A stretch of 64,000 bases of DNA from Panulirus ornatus (Eukaryota; Arthropoda; Malacostraca; Decapoda; Palinuridae). Below the pieces are notes generated by a model. The model was not told the DNA's origin, made no database searches, and saw nothing but the letters and a program-made list of their open reading frames with translations. Positions 1-9,774 of the stretch are shown piece after piece. Every line of letters starts with the position of its first letter. Within the stretch, counting starts at the first letter, position 1. The stretch covers positions 13,840,100-13,904,099 of the forward strand of contig NC_092250.1 in the NCBI RefSeq assembly GCF_036320965.1. Direction: 5' to 3'. Position numbers and translations under genes: made by a program.

Positions 1-634
1 GCTGCCCACGAATTTCTTGAAACTTGATACCTCCTGCGTTCAGGTTTTACATCTAGAATTCGCCGTCTGCGAATTTTAACTTGAGAGGTCTGGGTTGGTT
101 GGCTGGCTGGTTGGTCATGCACACTACTTTTATCACTATCGGCGCTTTTACGTTGGCCTGTGAATTTTGGACAATGAGGTGGTTCCCTGTCCCTCTGGCC
201 AACGACTATGGCCAGGTATACTCAAATCGGCCGATGGTCTCTTGGTGTATGGGGTTTATGTATGTCCCTGCCAACCCTAGTGGGCGTGCAAGTGCAGCAG
301 CTGCCTTGTGGCGTTATGAACACTAGCTTTAGTCTCTCGTGGTGTGGCTGCGCGTTGCTGCGTTATATTCTCGGTTGCCTGTGTGGTTGGGTATGGCTGA
401 CTTGGCATGAAGTTTCGTGGTGAAGTGTTACTCTTTGTTGGGCGCAAATTGTATCCTGCAGCGCCACAGTATATGCCTCTCGAGGACATGTACCTACCTA
501 TCAAGCCTGTGTTTCCTTAAGACTTCAAACTTCATCTAACGTTGGTACACTGTGTTTGTCACGGTGAGAGTTGTACACTTGTTTTACCCCTTCTCTTAAC
601 CCTGAATATACCATACTTTAACCTATAGTGTACA
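1..634. other. Unassigned sequence, probably cadherin intron
   Basis: I see no gene, domain or clear repeat here. Short open frames exist on both strands but have no recognisable motif. By position it should be intron upstream of the first visible cadherin exon. Confidence 0.5.
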
Positions 635-770
635 CATACACACCCCAGCTTAAGCCAGGTCCCCATTCATTGACCACCCTTACAATGGGCTGTGAGCTGC
701 CTGCTCTGCAACGGGATTCGAGCCTGGCCTCATCAGATTGGTCGGTCGCAGCGCTAACCACTACACTACA
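635..770 (-). mobile_element. tRNA-derived SINE, minus strand
   Basis: Read on the minus strand, this begins with a tRNA-like box A (TAGTGGTTAGCGCTG) and has a box B-like GGCTCGAATCCC (plus-strand 713-724). A 3' body follows, containing GGTCAATGAATGG and CTTAAGCT. The same body words occur in the plus-strand SINE at 48012-48200, which supports a family. A (TG)n run at 769-786 abuts its 5' end on the plus strand. The RNA polymerase III boxes are what one expects of a tRNA-derived SINE; activity is unlikely for a single diverged copy. Confidence 0.7.
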
Positions 771-1005
771 GTGTGTGTGTGTGTGTGGTAAATTCACAAG
801 CTACGAACATTATCAGTGATATGCACGAATAATACTATCATTTTATGAAGGACATGTGGAAGAAAGGATCAAGACGAGACCATTACAGATAGGGCCAGGT
901 AGCTGTGATGATAGTGGCAGTGACGGGGGAATAGTTAGGGTGAGGAAGAAAGGGAAAACGAAGGACTCGGGATACTGATGCTTTCCTCCTTCCTGTCCAC
1001 CTTAG

Positions 1006-1182
1006 GGACGTGGGGGATGGAAGGACCCCCGCCACTTGGACTCCGCCTGGGTGTCCGTGAAGCTCAGGGACGTGAACGACAACCCACCGCAGTTCTCGCG
1101 CCCGCACGCCCACATCACAGTGAGGGAAGACACAGCCCCAGGCACCCTCCTCGCTTCCCTGGCCGCCCACGACCCTGATATG
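1006..1182 (+). CDS. CadN: Classical cadherin exon (end of one EC repeat, start of next)
   Basis: This 59-codon exon is in phase 0 at both ends. Its acceptor is the pyrimidine-rich CCTGTCCACCTTAG ending at 1005 and its donor is GTAAGTGA from 1183. The peptide closes one EC repeat with the calcium-binding motif LRDVNDNPP (DVNDN at 1069-1083). It then opens the next repeat with a strand ending in VREDTAPGTLL and HDPDM. The last residues continue smoothly into the exon at 35117 (HDPDM then GGKQKVDY), which is the usual A-to-B strand connection of an EC repeat. Classical cadherins are calcium-dependent homophilic adhesion receptors at the plasma membrane. N-type is preferred over E-type because the downstream EC repeats and post-EC region resemble insect CadN as I remember it. 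Upstream exons lie outside the window. Confidence 0.85.
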
Positions 1183-1289
1183 GTAAGTGAAACCATTCGC
1201 CTCACTTAGTAGAGCAGCGCGACCTTTCCTAACTGAGTGTAACGACGATAAGCACACATTCACACGTAACAAGGACTGTCGCAGTGCAC

Positions 1290-2790
1290 TCCATGGTGAG
1301 TACACGCGCATGTTGTACACACCCACACACACACACACACACACCACACACACACACACACACACAGTGAGTACACAATCATCGGTAGTAGTGACGTCTA
1401 TGGCACGGGCGTAGCATGCTCCATTCAAGGGTCATCTCGGAGTAAAAAATGGAGGAACAGAAAGTAGAAATAAACTAGGGCTTGTAGACGTGGCTGAAAG
1501 GTAGAAAGAGTGTAGGAGGAGAGGACTAAGGGAGGAAGGGAGGTCCAATGTTCTGCTGGTCGAGGGAAGTAGGTGTTATAATAGCCAGTCCTCGAGTGGC
1601 CGGTTGCCACATGAAAACTATTGGAACCATTAACACTTCGTGGGTACAGCCACACCTCTACTTGCCTAAGCCTACATACATGACCACGAATACACCAGCA
1701 CCCGCTGGTGTATGGGAGCGTGTCGACCGCCAGGGTCGTGTCACACTGAAGTTATCACCGACTGAATAATCCGAAAGACCTTTAGGTGTTCGAGATGATT
1801 TTAAACCTATAGACACTCTTGCTGCACGTAGAACACTTGCACGCTCACACACACACTGGGGGTCACTTTTTCATGCCCACTGATGGTGAGTACAGCCATA
1901 GGCTTGTGTGTAGTGAGTACACTAGTGCGGTGAAATTTTGAGTACACCCACACGCTTACTAAATGCTAGGTTCACCTACACATCCTCAGAGGGATTATAA
2001 AAACTCTCTGTTCACTTTTGGTTTGTTCAGACTAAAGATAACCCATGGTAAGTGGAGTGACCTGCCCACAAAGAGGGAATGTATCCACACGACCACACAT
2101 AGTGATCCCTCCCACACACGGTGAGCACAGAAATGTGCCCATACACAGTTGTCGCAGATGTATACGGCACATGATCAATACGGGCACATACCCAACCACA
2201 GTGAGTACACGTACATACTCCGTGGTGAGTATCTTCCATCCACCTACTTCAACAATGCGCTCATTCACATACTTATTCATGGTGGATATAGCTACGCACT
2301 CACTCATCTCTATCGTTACACGTCTACAAACGATGAATGCTCGACATACCAACCTGTATTGCCTTCACCTACGTGTCTTCTCAGATTGAATAACAGCCAT
2401 GTGTCCAAATTATTAATGTAGTTAGATACCCACACATGTCAAGCACAGGCACACAATTAACCAATCATGTCAAAGTGCTCACCCATAGCATGTTCTCACA
2501 CATACATATGCTGAGTCTTGTGTCATACCCACCTTTCATCAGTGAGGCCTCATTACCACCTTTGGTTAGAACAACCAAGTGCCTACACATTGGAAATGTA
2601 GCCACATGCCGTAGCCACATGCCCACACATTACAGATTTAGCCACATGCCTTCCCATTGGTAATAGACTCATACCCATCCACGGTGAGTGCAGGCGTAGG
2701 CACACACGCATCCATTTGGAGTAGAACCTCATAATGGTCAGAGCTACATTCCTCAAACATGGTAGGCAGCATAGCCACATGCCCTCACAT
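1290..2790 (+). repeat. Degenerate GTGAGTACA-rich repeat field with (CA)n
   Basis: The word GTGAGTACA or a near variant recurs at about 1295, 1368, 1885, 1913, 2120, 2201, 2225 and 2683, usually beside CACACCCACA-like text. Two (CA)n runs lie at 1323-1366 and 2802-2835. The array is too diverged for a clean period. It holds no coding signal. Confidence 0.55.
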
Positions 2791-2800
2791 GGCGACAACA

Positions 2801-2837
<37 letters not shown>

Positions 2838-3025
2838 CACGAACGCACCCACATGTCGTGTCATGGAGGGGGTGTCATGAAGTAACTCGTGTCATGCAAG
2901 CCTTTCAGACATTTTATGAAGATCACCATCGCGAAGATCCGTCCTTAAGATATTCCCCTGCCAGTGAATAACAGCGTAGAAGAATATGATATTTTCTTCA
3001 TACATTCTCACATATATTCGTGTGT

Positions 3026-3235
3026 ACTTCCCACGTCTTCCCTGTGGGTCGTAGAAGGCAACTGAAAGGGTAGGGAAGCCGGGGGGACTGGAAATCCTCC
3101 CCTCCCGTTTTTATAGATTTTCCAAAAGAAGGAACAAAGAAGGGGTCGGCCAAGTGAGGATATTCTCTATAAGGTTCAGCCCTCTGTTCTTTAAGCTACC
3201 TCGCTAACGTGGGAAATGGCGAACACATATGAAAA

Positions 3236-3238
<3 letters not shown>
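3026..3238 (+). mobile_element. Family S short element, copy 1
   Basis: This diverged copy of a repeat of about 240 bp runs from the ACTTCCCACG segment through GTCGTAGAAGGC, GGAAATCCTCCCCTC, CCAAAAGAAGGAAC and GCTACCTCGCTAACG to GGGAAATGGCGAA. It then passes into (TA)n. It is non-coding and lacks the usual start (TCCCTGGGGATAGGGG). I cannot assign a class by sequence alone; a short interspersed element using a LINE-like 3' tail is the favoured reading. Confidence 0.75.

Positions 3239-3242
<4 letters not shown>

Positions 3243-3312
<70 letters not shown>
3243..3312. repeat. (TA)n microsatellite
   Basis: A nearly pure TA run of about 70 bp links the 3' end of family S copy 1 to the truncated copy 2. 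Confidence 0.95.
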
Positions 3313-3313
<1 letters not shown>

Positions 3314-3314
<1 letters not shown>

Positions 3315-3447
3315 CTTTTTTTTTTAATTTTCCAAAAGAAGGAACAGAGAAGGGGGCCAGGTGAGGATATTCCCTCAAAGGCCCAGTCCTCTGTTCTTAA
3401 CGCTACCTCGCTAACGCGGGAAATGGCGAATAGTTTGAAAGAAAAAG

Positions 3448-3449
<2 letters not shown>
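3314..3449 (+). mobile_element. Family S short element, copy 2 (5' truncated)
   Basis: Only the right half is present, from the internal T-run through CCAAAAGAAGGAACAGAG and GCTACCTCGCTAACGCGGGA to the GAATAGTTTGAAAG end. It is followed directly by (TA)n at 3450-3521. Copy 3 lies on the other side of that run in the opposite orientation. Confidence 0.85.

Positions 3450-3521
<72 letters not shown>
3450..3521. repeat. (TA)n at centre of a tail-to-tail inverted pair
   Basis: A pure TA run of about 72 bp is flanked on both sides by the 3' ends of family S copies 2 (plus) and 3 (minus). Confidence 0.95.
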
Positions 3522-3523
<2 letters not shown>

Positions 3524-3637
3524 TTTCTTTCTTTTAAACTATTCGCCATTTCCCGCATTAGCGAGGTAGCGTTAAGAACAGAGGACTGGGCCTTTGTGGA
3601 ATATCCTCACCTGACCCCCCTCTGTTCCTTCTTTTGG

Positions 3638-3670
<33 letters not shown>

Positions 3671-3772
3671 GAGAGGGGAGGATTTCCAGCCTCCCGCTCT
3701 CTCCCCTTTTAGTCGCCTTCTACGACACGCAGGGAATACGTGGGAAGTATTCTTAATCCCCTATCCCCAGGG

Positions 3773-3775
<3 letters not shown>
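3522..3775 (-). mobile_element. Family S short element, copy 3 (near full length)
   Basis: Read on the minus strand, this runs from TCCCTGGGGATAGGGG to the GCGGGAAATGGCGAATAG tail, with an internal homopolymer of about 32 (A on the plus strand, 3638-3669). It is bounded by (TA)n on both outer sides (3450-3521 and 3776-3850). Confidence 0.85.

Positions 3776-3850
<75 letters not shown>
3776..3850. repeat. (TA)n microsatellite
   Basis: A TA run abuts the 5' end of family S copy 3. The stretch from here to about 4488 has nothing further I recognise, apart from a short CT run near 4143 and a 21-bp triplicate around 4165-4215. Confidence 0.9.
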
Positions 3851-3853
<3 letters not shown>

Positions 3854-4488
3854 GTATATTTGCTTTACTGATTTGTATTCGTATCTGTCTTTAATTTCAT
3901 TTCCCTACCAAAAAAACATTTTTGAAGTCACTATATCATCCATTATGTAACAGATAATGTGGTACGCCCATGTCCTCACATTAACAGCTTCCGTTGATGG
4001 CTTCGTTCATTAGTCAAAAATGAGAGAGAGTGAAAAAAGACATTGATAAATGGGAGAAAGTTGTTCGCAATTAGCGAGTTCAACAACGTATACATTTTTG
4101 GCTTAATAAATTCCTTCTTATGACTTTGCTGAATCTTTTTTTTTCTCTCTCTCTCTCTCTAGATAACTGAATGATAAAGTAAATAACTGAATGATAAAGT
4201 AAATAACTGAATGATGTATCGTTTTGCGTCTGACAATCGTTATCTTCCTGTATAAAATCCGTACGACAACCATGATGAAATATATTTGCAGCGTGAGGTC
4301 AGCAGTCTTGGTGTCAACACCTTTGGTCTGACGCCAGGGTCGGCCACACGTGTCACGAACGAGTGGTGTTCGAACTGGTCGAGTGCACGAACGTGCAGTG
4401 ACGTAATACGAGTCGGATTATCGTGTTTTTTTTTTTTTAACTTACTGGCCGACCAGCAAGAAGTATTAAACCAGAAGAAAATAGTAAT

Positions 4489-4648
<160 letters not shown>

Positions 4649-4650
<2 letters not shown>

Positions 4651-4789
4651 TACTTTGTCGCTGTCTCCCGCGTTAGCGAGGTAGCGCAAGGAAACATACG
4701 AAAGAATGGCCCAACCCACCCACATACACATGTATATACATACACGTCCACACACGCACATATACATACCTATACATCTCAACGTATAC

Positions 4790-4790
<1 letters not shown>
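4649..4790 (-). mobile_element. Family A LINE, 3' UTR fragment
   Basis: On the minus strand this is the 3' terminal region of family A. It runs from the GTGTGTGGACGTGT segment through GGCCATTC, GCGCTACCTCGCTAACGCGGGA and GACAGCGACAAAG, then TTTA/TA repeats. The same text follows the RT open frame of the copy at 12.7-14.3 kb, which identifies it. A second (TA)n run (about 4791-4862) bounds its truncated 5' end. Confidence 0.85.
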
Positions 4791-4867
<77 letters not shown>

Positions 4868-4950
4868 GTCTCTATTTCCCACGTCTCTCGCCACCGTCAC
4901 CTAGTTCAGTCACTGTCCCCTACCACCACACACACACACACACACACACA
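4791..4950. repeat. (TA)n and (CA)n microsatellites
   Basis: TA occupies about 4791-4862 and CA about 4925-4950, separated by unique sequence. Confidence 0.9.
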
Positions 4951-5155
4951 CGTCCCTCCGTCCTCCCCCTCTGGTTTGCATGTCACGCTATGCAAACATC
5001 CGTCAGTCCAGAGTAGAGCAGAGCCCGTCGTCCTGCAGGCGTGGTGGTGCCTGCTGGCTGGAAGGTGGATCCCTCGCGGCTTGCCTTGGTGTCGTTCATG
5101 TTACTCAACCAGATATACTAGTGACTGACCAGCAGGACTCCAGCTTTCTTATATG

Positions 5156-5329
5156 TTCCTATGAGTCCACGGGGAAAATGAAACACTATAAGTTCCCAAG
5201 TGCACTTTCGTGTAATAATCACATCATCAGGGGAGACACAAGAGAGAAATGAGTCAGTTGCTAAACATCGAAGAGACGAAGCTAGGACCACCATTTACCA
5301 AATGGTGTCCTAGCTTCGTCTCTTCGATG

Positions 5330-5330
<1 letters not shown>
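5156..5330. mobile_element. Foldback element F, copy 1, with hammerhead-like core and hairpin
   Basis: This copy shares its left part with 45417-45550 (TATGAGTCCACGGGGAAAAT, AAGTGCACTTTCGTGTAATA, then AGAGACGAAGCTAGGAC). On the minus strand it contains CTGATGA (5224-5230) and GAAA (5206-5209), arranged like a hammerhead ribozyme core. Its right end is a near-perfect hairpin, with arms 5265-5296 and 5300-5330, a 3-nt loop and one unpaired base. It is followed by (TA)n at 5333-5401. No open frame is present. Penelope-like and other retroelements are known to carry hammerhead motifs, but assignment to such an element is inference. Confidence 0.6.
5194..5234 (-). ncRNA. Hammerhead-ribozyme-like motif (F copy 1)
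   Basis: Minus-strand order is TCCC, CTGATGA, a small stem with GTG and CAC closing on it, GAAA, the self-complementary GTGCAC, TT, then GGGA. TCCC and GGGA can form stem I, and the final TT fits the cleavage-site position. One nucleotide between CTGATGA and stem II is extra compared with the minimal consensus. That makes this a candidate only. Confidence 0.4.

Positions 5331-5332
<2 letters not shown>

Positions 5333-5401
<69 letters not shown>
5333..5401. repeat. (TA)n microsatellite
   Basis: A TA run of about 69 bp lies between the foldback element F hairpin and family S copy 4. Confidence 0.95.
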
Positions 5402-5404
<3 letters not shown>

Positions 5405-5506
5405 CCCTGGGGATAGGGGATTAAGAATACTTCCCACGTATTCCCTGCGTGTCGTAGAAGGCGACTAAAAGGGGAGGGAGCGGGGGGCTGGAAATCCTCC
5501 CCTCTC

Positions 5507-5548
<42 letters not shown>

Positions 5549-5662
5549 CCAAAAGAAGGAACAGAGGGGGCCAGTTGAGGATATTCCAAAAAAGGCCCAG
5601 TCCTCTGTTCTTAGCGCTACCTCGCTAACGCGGGAAATGGCGAATAGTTTAAAAGAAAGAAA

Positions 5663-5664
<2 letters not shown>
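5402..5664 (+). mobile_element. Family S short element, copy 4 (full length)
   Basis: This runs from TCCCTGGGGATAGGGG through GTCGTAGAAGGCGACTAAAA and an exceptionally long internal T-run (5508-5548) to GCTACCTCGCTAACGCGGGA and GGCGAATAG, then (TA)n at 5665-5724. It is a good reference copy for the family. Confidence 0.9.

Positions 5665-5724
<60 letters not shown>
5665..5724. repeat. (TA)n microsatellite between tandem S copies
   Basis: This TA run separates copies 4 and 5, which stand head-to-tail in the same orientation. Confidence 0.95.
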
Positions 5725-5727
<3 letters not shown>

Positions 5728-5971
5728 CCCTGGGGATAGGGGAGAAAGAATACTTCCCACGTATTCCCTGCGTGTCGTAGGAGGCGACTAAAAGGGGAGG
5801 GAGCGGGGGGCTGGAAATCCTCCCTTCTCATTATTTTTTTTTAATTTTCCAAAAGGAACAGAGAACGGGGCCAGGTAAGGATATTCCCTCAAAGGCCCAT
5901 TCCTCTGTTCTTAACGCTACCTCGCTAATGCGGGAAATGGCGAATAGTTTAAAAAAAAAAAAAAAAAAAAA
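5725..5971 (+). mobile_element. Family S short element, copy 5
   Basis: A full-length copy from TCCCTGGGGATAGGGG to GGCGAATAG. It ends in an A-run of about 21 instead of (TA)n. It abuts the 3' side of the Penelope-like relic. Confidence 0.9.
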
Positions 5972-6040
5972 ATGTATAAAGGTAAAATCGCACCTCAGTA
6001 TGAGTTGATACAATTATATTTAACATGTAGTTTTACTATA

Positions 6041-6090
6041 CATGTGCCACGATATGTTTCGTGGAGACAATCCACCTCATCAGGTGCCAG
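6041..6090 (-). ncRNA. Hammerhead-like motif downstream of the Penelope-like frame
   Basis: On the minus strand CTGATGA (6077-6083) is followed by a 5-bp stem (GTGGA with TCCAC; plus-strand 6071-6075 and 6061-6065) and GAAA (6057-6060). As in the F element, one base lies between CTGATGA and the stem. Stem I and the cleavage site are poor, so this copy is probably decayed. Confidence 0.4.
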
Positions 6091-6102
6091 TACTTAACAA
6101 AG

Positions 6103-6636
6103 TTATTTAGATCCCAACATCACACTTGAGTCCCGCCGTCCAGCACCAACCTGTACAGACCAACCACTGTCCGCTTTGTCTGGCAGTAAACGTTTTAAGG
6201 GAGAGCGATTAAGGTGGGTCACGTGGCAGGGGTTGACCTGGGTAGCTGGGTGTGTCTTGAACAACTTTTTTATGTTTTCGTGTTTTGTCAGTTCTCTCAT
6301 AATGACTTGGTTAATGCTAGAATGGGCTTTAAGATTGCCTGTGGACAAATTAAAGTTCTTAGTGTTAGAATTGACATATTCTAAGACGTTGCGTGTGGTA
6401 TACTTAGCAGAGGGGTATAGAATAACGGGATTTTCAAGATCTATGGGGTGATCATTTTCACGACAATGTTTAGCGATCAGATTTTTGTGGTCATCCCTGC
6501 GTACTGCATGACGGTGCCAATAACACCTCTCCGTTACAGTTTTTCCGGTCTGGCCTATATGAACATCTTTACATGCCTTGCATTTGACGTGGTAAACACT
6601 CCTACTTGTTGCATGATTTGGCCTACTATTTATCAA
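6103..6636 (-). pseudogene. GIY-YIG endonuclease domain of a Penelope-like element
   Basis: The 177-residue frame has the domain's usual order: a VYHVKCKACKDVHIGQTGK segment (the Tyr and IGQTG positions of GIY-YIG, preceded by a CxxC pair), then a conserved Arg and HRHAVRRDD, then AKHCRENDHPID. In Penelope-like elements this endonuclease nicks target DNA for reverse transcription. The first annotated codon is TTG; the natural frame extends further upstream (KNVAFQYNNAISKTLINSR) until the shift. It is therefore a broken gene. Confidence 0.8.
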
Positions 6637-6992
6637 GGTCTTACTGATGGCGTTATTGTACTGGAAAGCAACATTCTTTGCGCGCTTTTTATATTAGCTA
6701 AGTTAGGAGAATAGGGCAACACTAAGCCTTTAGACTTATCCTTATTGGTCACATTTTTGATACAAGAAGCATAAAATGTATTTCTGACTTTCCAGTAAAC
6801 TTTGTGCACAAACCACCTGGGATAATATAACTGCCTAAAGATGCGTCTTATATGACTACATTCGTCTACCAGGCCTGTGGGATCACATATCCGTAGTGCT
6901 CTTAATGATAGACACATCTCTGTGGTATGCTTGGCACTTTTACTTTGCAACAGTACTTTAACCAACTTATCTAAAGCACATTCCATAACCAA
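6633..6992 (-). pseudogene. Penelope-like element, region between RT and GIY-YIG
   Basis: The 119-residue frame contains KHTTEMCLSLRALRICDPTG and SHIRRIFRQLYYPRWFVHKV, which match the helical segment that follows the RT thumb in Penelope-like proteins. It ends in LVLPYSPNLANI, after which the frame shifts into the GIY-YIG part. The RT active-site region is not present. Confidence 0.7.
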
Positions 6993-7000
6993 CCGACAGC

Positions 7001-7937
7001 CCTTAAGTAAGAATTAGATAGATTGTCCCAGTTTCTAACTTCAAGAACCTATACTCAAACAATCCACTTCTCCTAGCGAGTAAAACGTAACCAAAACTTA
7101 TATACACAACCCCCGACAATCACACAAAGACGGCCTTCACAACCAAATTTTTGACTTGAACTCCACCAGACATACACTTCAGTCTGAAGCTACAGTCGCC
7201 ACACCTGCACGAGTTGTTCTTCCTCATCTGCAATACCCACGCCTCTCTCAGTACAACCATTAATGCATCATAGCCCTAGATGCATCTTGAAGATACTGAA
7301 CACTCAATGCCCAGTCGTCCTCATCTCACACCTCACGAGGACAGACCCACTTCACCTCACAGGTCTAGACCTGTGGTCCCGCCCTGCGAAGGAGCCCATT
7401 TGCAAGATCCTTGGGGCGGGAAGATAACGGTATATGGGATACTATATCTGGGTTAATTCTACAGGGTTCATTGGCGCTCGGAAGAGAAATCACTATTGGA
7501 ATAGTTCTTATCGATAACTGAAATATTCAGCCTCCCGTATCAGCTCATTTGCCTTTCGGGTGTTCACATCATCTGCACAATATCTAGGTCAGTCAAAGCT
7601 GTACAGTGAAACAGGGTTCAATTGGTGATTTCCTTGAGTTGCTTATAGAAAAGGGACGTGCATTATAACTGGTTCTCCTACGCTAGACTGGTATACTGAG
7701 GCGATGAAACGTACGACGCGTTGCTCTCTCTTGTCCTCACCTTATTCCAGGAGGCAGGAACCAGGGTTGTAAGATCCTGCCTGTGCAACATCGTTTCCCT
7801 AAACATCCCATCGTCCCAGATCGAGTGAAACGGAGAGATATATTGTGGTTTTAAGGCTCCATGTTTTTGCTCCTTCGTTAGGTATGCGGCTCCATCTTGA
7901 CTTCCTGAGGTGCTCTCCGAATGCTTGTATGCGAAGG
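7001..7937. other. Intronic sequence without recognised features
   Basis: I see no domain, repeat family or RNA gene in this stretch. It has no long simple repeat. Confidence 0.5.
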
Positions 7938-8100
7938 TAGTCCCACACCAGCTGTCTGTTCCTCTCCCTGGCATATATAGTTCCACACCAGCTGTCTGTT
8001 CCTCTTTCTTGGCATATATATAGTTCCACACCAGCTGTCTGTTCCTCTCCCTGGCATATATAGTTCCACACCAGCTGTCTGTTCCTCTCCCTGGCATATG
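7938..8100 (+). repeat. Minisatellite, about 40 bp x 4
   Basis: Four units are centred on CACACCAGCTGTCTGTTCCT followed by CTCCCTGGCATATATAG. The unit length varies slightly (about 39-42 bp). The minus-strand open frames across it are a consequence of the repeat. Confidence 0.9.
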
Positions 8101-9469
8101 GAGCTACTTTTTAGGCTTGGTGCTGCGTCCATCACGCCCACGGAGTTGGAATTCGTTATCCTGTGGACAAGTGGTAAAAGGGAAGCTTCTTGAAATGAAA
8201 TAGTTGATATCATTTTGCCTGGCGTACCGTCCAAGAGAGATCTTGCAGCTCGGAATGTGTCGGCTACATTGGTAACCACTTTTATACAGAAGATTCTCTG
8301 GTGTTCAGAATGCAGAGGTGGGGCAAGAGGAAAGGGCTGTGTGGGTTGAGATGAATGCCATAGGAAGAGATTCTTTTTATCTGACAGCAAGTAGAAAGTT
8401 CCTTCAGTTGTTGTCCATCACAGCTTGGAAGTGGGACTTGCTTATGCAAGTACTTCTCTGACTAGCATGGATGGGGCTTGGTCCAGCGTGAATGAAGTTC
8501 TTCCAGCATGCATGGTTAAAGCCTTACTTCCCTCGAAGGGTTTAGCTACTTTGCTCGAGGTTCCGTGGGAAAGTGGGTCTCTGTAAACTCACTCAACAGA
8601 GTTATCCCCGACTCGAAGACGGAGTCAGGATTTCAGCAGAGCTACCGGCAGCATTTCAGTTCGCTCTTTGCTGCGATGGAAGAAGACAAGAAAGCTGGAG
8701 TGGCAGTCTGATACGCATTGCAGATCCCAGCACCACCGAGTTTATCAAGATGGTTGCTTATTTTCAACTGGAAGTATACTACATGGTGGCTCATGGTCTT
8801 AGGCAATATAGACTTCAGTGTTTTGTCATATTCGCTGAGTCTGTCGCTGCTGAGAGATGAAACCCTGAGGACGTAGGGTAGTCTTCGTAAAGCTGAATAA
8901 TACCAGGTAGAGAGAAGATATACAGGATATTCTTGTTATCGGTTCTATTTTCTTCCATCTTTCTTTCTACAATGACAGAGATGATCCTAAAGCCCTAGGA
9001 AGTACAAGGCAGAATGCTGTTCTCTTGGGTTATTTAGCTGAGTCTCCTGCCAGTAATGTGGATAGCGAGAGAGAATGACTGGAGTGGGATGGGTTGACAT
9101 CGCAAAGGGTTTAAGACACAGGCTCTTGTGATTTCTCAAGCTATGCAAGTGTGATGCTAGGACACAGGGACTCTACAGAGCTTGCGTAAGTGCTCTCTCT
9201 CTCAAGAATCAAATGTTGAACCCGCTACATCCTAGGCTATCCACATAGGCTCTGTAATAAGAGAGAGAGAGAGGCAAGGCAGTCACCTTGCTGGGTCCCA
9301 GTCGCCACTTGTTCCCTCGTGCTGTATAGCTTGGTGGCTACGTAAATGAATGTATATGTAGGCAAAAGATATAACGTTAAGTCGCCATATCTCTACTGCA
9401 GAACGAGTTTGAAATTCATAAGTCTTATGTACTCGAGTGGCCTTCAGCCCGGCTACAAAGCCTTGATAA

Positions 9470-9470
<1 letters not shown>
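8101..9470. other. Intronic sequence without recognised features
   Basis: I see no supported gene or mobile element. Only a short GA run near 9261-9273 stands out. Confidence 0.5.

Positions 9471-9532
<62 letters not shown>
9471..9532. repeat. (CA)n microsatellite
   Basis: A pure CA run of about 62 bp. Confidence 0.95.
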
Positions 9533-9535
<3 letters not shown>

Positions 9536-9701
9536 CGTGGCTCAGGTAGATTCTAAACCAGGAACATATTGCTGTGGGTTTCCTGGAATCCAGACCTTCC
9601 CTTCCTCATTCACCGGTACTGGAAGGGGCCTCAACACTCCTACCCATACGAGACACGGGCGAGTAGGGCTGGTGGGGAGATAAGATGCGTGCATTGATTG
9701 G

Positions 9702-9702
<1 letters not shown>

Positions 9703-9771
<69 letters not shown>
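9703..9771. repeat. (GA)n microsatellite
   Basis: A GA run of about 69 bp in purine-rich surroundings (to about 9860). Confidence 0.95.

Positions 9772-9774
<3 letters not shown>

Larger units (their letters stand above)
5972..7000 (-). mobile_element. Penelope-like element, 5'-truncated relic
   Basis: The minus strand carries the C-terminal part of a Penelope-like retroelement. Two overlapping open frames (6992-6633 and 6636-6103) represent one original frame broken by a shift, probably near 6675-6700. The first carries the linker after the RT (RALRICDPTGLVDECSHIRR, then LPYSPNLANI). The second carries a GIY-YIG endonuclease domain. No RT core is found upstream (7000-7300), so the copy is truncated. 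Downstream, 6040-6095 holds a hammerhead-like core, as known for this class. Confidence 0.8.

Noticed and set aside
978..1178. Plus- and minus-strand open frames overlapping the first cadherin exon
   Set aside because: They are out of frame with the EC-repeat peptide, which has matching splice sites and phase.
3216..3569. Ile/Tyr-repeat open frames, also at 4.3-4.9, 12.5, 14.4, 25.5, 44.0 and 50.6 kb
   Set aside because: These are translations of (TA)n tracts together with family S or A tails.
7678..8390. Overlapping minus-strand frames of 90-170 codons
   Set aside because: They cross the 40-bp minisatellite in all phases. No domain.
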